From Candidatus Zipacnadia bacterium (GTDB taxonomy: Bacteria; Armatimonadota; Zipacnadia; Zipacnadales; Zipacnadaceae): a stretch of 7,045 nt of DNA. Positions within the stretch are counted from its first letter, which is position 1, and each line of letters opens with the position of its first letter. Both the position numbers and the translations under genes were made by a program. The stretch is from NCBI GenBank assembly GCA_029821515.1, contig JALGTD010000077.1:1-7045 (forward strand), given 5' to 3'. The notes under the pieces are model-generated. The model saw nothing but the letters and a program-made list of their open reading frames with translations. It was not told where the DNA came from and did no database searches. This document shows positions 5,945-7,045 of the stretch, in pieces.

Positions 5945-7045
5945 CTACTCAATAACCTGGTAGTTAGGCGCCTCTTCGGTGATAGTGATGTCGTGGGGAT
6001 GGCTTTCGCGCAGGCCGGCGCTGCTAATACGATAGAATGAAGTCTCGGTCCGCAACTCTTCGATATTTTGCACGCCGCAGTAGCCCATCCCCGACCGCAG
6101 GCCACCAACGAGTTGATGGACGACGCCAGAAAGCGGCCCCTTGAACGGCACCCGGCCCTCCAAACCCTCGGGGACGACCTTCTCCTCCGCCACTTCCTCC
6201 TGCCCGTAGCGATCCCGGGCGCTGCGGCTTATCTGCATCGCCGCCAGCGAGCCCATACCGCGGTATTCTTTGTAAGTACGCCCCCGATACAGCACCGTCT
6301 CGCCGGGGCTTTCTTCGGTACCGGCAAACAGCGCGCCAACCATTACCGACTCAGCTCCGGCCGCCAGTGCCTTGGTAATATCTCCGGAGAACTTGACGCC
6401 ACCGTCAGCAATCAGCGGCACATCGGCCTCTGCGGCGATTTCGGTGGCTCCCATTATGGCCGTCACCTGCGGGACCCCGGCGCCGGTCACCACGCGCGTG
6501 GTGCAGATCGAACCCGGCCCCATACCCACCTTCACTCCGTCAGCACCGGCTGCAATCATATCGCGGCAGCCCTCAGCGGTGCCGATGTTGCCGGCAATCA
6601 CATCTTTATCAGGCCACTTCTCCTTCAGTTTTTCTACTGTTCGCAGCACGCGCTCAGAATGGCCATGAGCAGTGTCCACCACCAGTGCATCTACCTCCTG
6701 CTCAACAAGCGCCGCCGCTCTGTCCCACACATCATCCCCAACGCCAACGGCTGCCGCCACCCGCAGCCGGCCATGTTCGTCTTTGCAGGCATACGGAAAC
6801 TGCTGGACCTTCTCAATATCCTTGATGGTAATAAGCCCCAGCAGGTTCATCTCTTCATCCACCACGGGCAGCTTCTCGATGCGGTGCTCGTGGAGGATGC
6901 GCTTGGCCTCTTCCAGAGTTGTGCCTTCGCCGGTAGTTATCAGGTTCTCATGGGTCATCGCCACGCGCACCAGCTTGCTCATATCTGTCTCAAAGCGCAG
7001 GTCACGGTTGGTGACTATGCCCACAAGTTTGCCCTTCTCGGTAAC
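5945..7045 (-). CDS. guaB: Inosine-5'-monophosphate dehydrogenase, C-terminal three quarters
   Basis: GuaB oxidises IMP to XMP with NAD+, the committed step of guanine nucleotide synthesis. The visible 366 residues run off the window at the N-terminal end; the full protein is normally about 490. They begin at the end of the first CBS repeat (KLVGIVTNRDLRFETD), continue through the second CBS repeat (IEKLPVVDEEMNLLGLITIKDIEK) and re-enter the barrel. Seen are the NAD-site VVDTAHGHS, the catalytic loop GPGSICTTRVVTGAGVPQ with the IMP-attacking Cys (visible residue 181), the phosphate site IADGGVKFSGDITKAL, the GTEESPGE segment, the flap Arg-Tyr in DRYGQ, and the KVVPEGLEGRVPFKG and GGLRSGMGYCG motifs. 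The stretch between GSLAAM and DRYGQ is two residues longer than in B. subtilis as I recall it; length varies here in the family. All residues needed for activity that can be seen are present. It is the first visible gene of the run that continues into the ABC gene. Confidence 0.97.
   Translation of the reverse strand, partial: VTEKGKLVGIVTNRDLRFETDMSKLVRVAMTHENLITTGEGTTLEEAKRILHEHRIEKLPVVDEEMNLLGLITIKDIEKVQQFPYACKDEHGRLRVAAAVGVGDDVWDRAAALVEQEVDALVVDTAHGHSERVLRTVEKLKEKWPDKDVIAGNIGTAEGCRDMIAAGADGVKVGMGPGSICTTRVVTGAGVPQVTAIMGATEIAAEADVPLIADGGVKFSGDITKALAAGAESVMVGALFAGTEESPGETVLYRGRTYKEYRGMGSLAAMQISRSARDRYGQEEVAEEKVVPEGLEGRVPFKGPLSGVVHQLVGGLRSGMGYCGVQNIEELRTETSFYRISSAGLRESHPHDITITEEAPNYQVIE

Noticed and set aside
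6209..6262. Two-residue longer flap region in GuaB as a novel feature
   Set aside because: The length of the stretch before the catalytic Arg-Tyr varies among bacterial IMP dehydrogenases, including longer forms in actinobacteria.

Overview
All seven protein-coding genes that I can support lie on the minus strand. Read in that direction (high to low coordinates) they are: the 3' part of guaB (IMP dehydrogenase), an ABC-transporter-type nucleotide-binding protein with badly eroded catalytic motifs, queH (epoxyqueuosine reductase), a HEAT-repeat lipoprotein, a DUF456 membrane protein, a DUF2993/LmeA-like membrane-anchored protein, and the 5' part of a CHASE2-domain sensor. No rRNA, tRNA, CRISPR array, insertion sequence or phage gene was seen. 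The sequence is bacterial. The mix of DUF2993, DUF456, CHASE2, QueH, a HEAT-repeat lipoprotein and a MalK-like ATPase would fit Armatimonadota or Chloroflexota, but this is a guess from gene content and the window has no marker that settles it.

Region 4124-7045 looks like one transcription unit: guaB, an 82-base gap, the ABC protein, a 5-base gap, queH. The queH ribosome-binding site lies inside the last codons of the ABC gene, so those two are probably translationally coupled. GuaB makes XMP for GTP synthesis and QueH performs the last step of queuosine synthesis, a pathway that starts from GTP. The ABC protein has no permease or solute-binding gene beside it.

Region 1-4028 carries four envelope-related genes: a lipoprotein built of HEAT repeats, a polytopic DUF456 protein, a single-span DUF2993 protein and a CHASE2 receptor. 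Gaps here are longer (about 90-260 bases), so internal promoters are likely. The stretch from about 760 to 1780 is visibly lower in GC than its flanks. Two genes (CHASE2 and the lipoprotein) appear to start at TTG, each chosen because a strong purine-rich ribosome-binding site lies at a suitable distance.

The strongest item for follow-up is the ABC protein. Its Walker A is perfect and its C-terminal regulatory region is recognisable, but the Q-loop glutamine, the LSGGQ signature, the catalytic glutamate after Walker B and the switch histidine are all replaced, in an unbroken reading frame. That pattern suggests a nucleotide-binding but non-hydrolysing paralogue rather than a working transport ATPase.
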